Notes under the pieces: generated by a model
Databases searched by the model: none
The model's input: only the letters and a program-made list of their open reading frames with translations
Told to the model about the DNA's origin: nothing
Program-made: the position numbers and the translations under genes
Assembly: GCA_965655865.1 (NCBI GenBank)
Contig: CBFHJJ010000036.1
Coordinates: forward strand, 1 to 6,743
Direction of reading: 5' to 3'
Length of the DNA: 6,743 nucleotides
DNA from: MAG-121220-bin8 sp965655865
Lineage (GTDB): Bacteria > Bacteroidota > Bacteroidia > Flavobacteriales > Flavobacteriaceae
Part shown: positions 5,747-6,743 of the stretch, piece by piece
Layout: each line of letters begins with the position of its first letter
Numbering within the stretch: position 1 is the first letter of the stretch

Positions 5747-5817
5747 AACTAAAAGGCCACAAAAGAAATGATCTTAGAAAAAGAGTGAAAATTTTAAACA
5801 AGAGTGTATTTTTGTAA
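5725..5817 (+). CDS. Possible small basic peptide ORF upstream of gltX
   Basis: An ATG opens a 30-codon frame ending in TAA 7 nt before the gltX start. The peptide is strongly basic, with twelve Lys/Arg and two His against one Asp and no Glu, starting MFKAKKHQLKGHKR and ending KILNKSVFL. I do not recognise it; it resembles none of the small ribosomal proteins I can compare by eye (bL34, bL36, THX). It is in the same direction as gltX and could be a leader peptide or small RNA-binding protein. Lys-rich frames arise easily in A-rich DNA, there is no clear promoter box before it, and its start lies in a weak inverted repeat, so it may be spurious. Confidence 0.2.
   Translation: MFKAKKHQLKGHKRNDLRKRVKILNKSVFL
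5807..5814 (+). promoter_or_regulatory. Candidate -7 box for gltX
   Basis: TATTTTTG fits TAnnTTTG and ends 10 nt before the gltX ATG, which would give a leader of about 4-6 nt. No TTG is present at the expected -33 spacing. The match falls in a T run and overlaps the end of the small ORF at 5725-5817, so it is weaker evidence than the boxes before pgk and ybeY. Confidence 0.35.
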
Positions 5818-5824
5818 AAAAAAG

Positions 5825-6743
5825 ATGACAAAAAAAGTTCGTGTTCGTTTTGCCCCTAGCCCAACAGGGCCGTTGCACATTGGCGGGCTAAGAACGGCTT
5901 TGTTTAATTATCTGTTTGCAAAACAAAACGATGGAGATTTTATTATTCGTGTCGAAGACACTGATCAAAACAGGTATGTTAAGGGAAGTGAAAAACACAT
6001 TGTTGAGTCCTTAAAGTGGTGTAAGATTGAGGCAGACGAAAGTCCTTTTGTAGGTGGCGAACATGGGCCATATAGACAAAGCCAAAGAAAAGAACTTTAT
6101 AAAAAAAGAATAGGTGAGCTAATAGAAAAAAAACACGCCTATTATGCTTTTGATTCTAAAAAGGAATTAGCGTCACATAGAACTGAGGCTGAAAAACAAG
6201 GAAAGGTTTTTAGCTATAGCTTTTCAAACAGATTAAGTTTAAAAAACTCTTTGACTCTTTCAAAAAACGAAACTATAGAGTTGTTAAATAACGGCGCTGA
6301 GTATGTGGTTAGGTTTAAAACTCCAAATGAAAAAGAGGTTGTTTGTGAAGATGAGTTAAGGGGAGTTGTTCGCGTGTCAACCGAAACAATTGATGATAAA
6401 ATCCTTTTTAAAAGCGACGGGATGCCAACCTATCATTTTGCTAACGTTGTTGATGATTATGAAATGAAAATTTCACATGTCATTAGGGGGGAAGAGTGGT
6501 TGCCCTCATTGCCCTTACACTGGTTGCTTTACGATGCCTTGGGCTGGAACGTCAAGCCTAAATTTATACACTTGCCGTTAATTCTTAAGCCTGTTGGAAA
6601 AGGTAAGCTTTCAAAAAGAGACGGAGACAAATTTGGATTTCCTGTCTTTGCAGTTCAATGGAAAAGCGAAGAAATCATAAAAGGCTACAAAGAGCATGGT
6701 TTTTTGCCTGAGTCTGTAATAAACTTTTTAAGCCTTCTTGGCT
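5825..6743 (+). CDS. gltX: Glutamyl-tRNA synthetase, C-terminus cut by window edge
   Basis: Class I aminoacyl-tRNA synthetase that charges tRNA(Glu) with glutamate using ATP in the cytosol. The window holds 306 codons of a protein usually near 500 residues long, so roughly the last 200 (the rest of the anticodon-binding domain) are missing. The N-terminus VRVRFAPSPTGPLHIGGLRTALFNYL (5-30 region) contains the HIGH-class signature PLHIGG (16-21). RVEDTD (42-47), YHFANVVDDYEM (203-214), HVIRGEEWLPS (218-228) and the KMSKS-equivalent KLSKRDG (261-267) follow in the expected order. The ATG at 5825 places the conserved VRVRFAPSPTG where relatives have it. It is divergent from ybeY. The form is the discriminating-type bacterial GluRS layout; the tRNA specificity itself cannot be judged from this part. 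Confidence 0.97.
   Translation, partial: MTKKVRVRFAPSPTGPLHIGGLRTALFNYLFAKQNDGDFIIRVEDTDQNRYVKGSEKHIVESLKWCKIEADESPFVGGEHGPYRQSQRKELYKKRIGELIEKKHAYYAFDSKKELASHRTEAEKQGKVFSYSFSNRLSLKNSLTLSKNETIELLNNGAEYVVRFKTPNEKEVVCEDELRGVVRVSTETIDDKILFKSDGMPTYHFANVVDDYEMKISHVIRGEEWLPSLPLHWLLYDALGWNVKPKFIHLPLILKPVGKGKLSKRDGDKFGFPVFAVQWKSEEIIKGYKEHGFLPESVINFLSLLG

Noticed and set aside
5654..5824. tRNA gene or riboswitch in the ybeY-gltX gap
   Set aside because: No cloverleaf arms, CCA end, T-box specifier/antiterminator pattern or other known riboswitch core could be found in this A-rich stretch.

Overview
The window looks like a chromosomal core region of a low-GC member of the Bacteroidota, most likely Flavobacteriia. 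The evidence is the protein families (a Cys-poor HolB of the Bacteroidota type, a YbeY with Asp as third metal ligand, a flavobacterial-type GltX), the lack of Shine-Dalgarno sequences before the genes, and TAnnTTTG-type -7 promoter boxes before four genes. There is no mobile element, CRISPR array, rRNA or tRNA gene, and no obviously foreign gene. All recognisable genes are housekeeping or conserved accessory genes.

Layout from left to right: a phosphoglycerate kinase gene (pgk, minus strand, last codons cut off by the window edge) is divergent from the DNA polymerase III delta' subunit gene (holB, plus strand) across a 69-bp promoter region. HolB converges on a minus-strand cluster across a 141-bp intergenic stretch that holds a near-repeat and a hairpin. 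The cluster is transcribed right to left as ybeY (rRNA maturation endoribonuclease), mnmG (tRNA U34 modification enzyme) and a class I SAM-dependent methyltransferase. Its genes are separated by 2 and 24 bp, so it is probably one operon. A 171-bp divergent region, which also contains a possible 30-codon basic ORF, separates ybeY from gltX (glutamyl-tRNA synthetase, plus strand, 3' end outside the window).

The most notable feature is a pair of identical, perfect 16-bp palindromes, TGTTCCACGTGGAACA, at 3341-3356 and 5235-5250, one at each end of mnmG. They match the ParB-binding centromere site parS. One lies entirely within the last codons of ybeY and encodes its MFHVEQ tail. The other fills most of the mnmG-methyltransferase gap and abuts the mnmG stop codon. 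This suggests that the region is an origin-proximal ParB loading zone, with chromosome-segregation sites built into a translation/tRNA-modification operon. Functionally, mnmG, ybeY and gltX all serve translation (tRNA modification, rRNA maturation, tRNA charging), pgk serves glycolysis and holB serves replication. The methyltransferase substrate is unknown.
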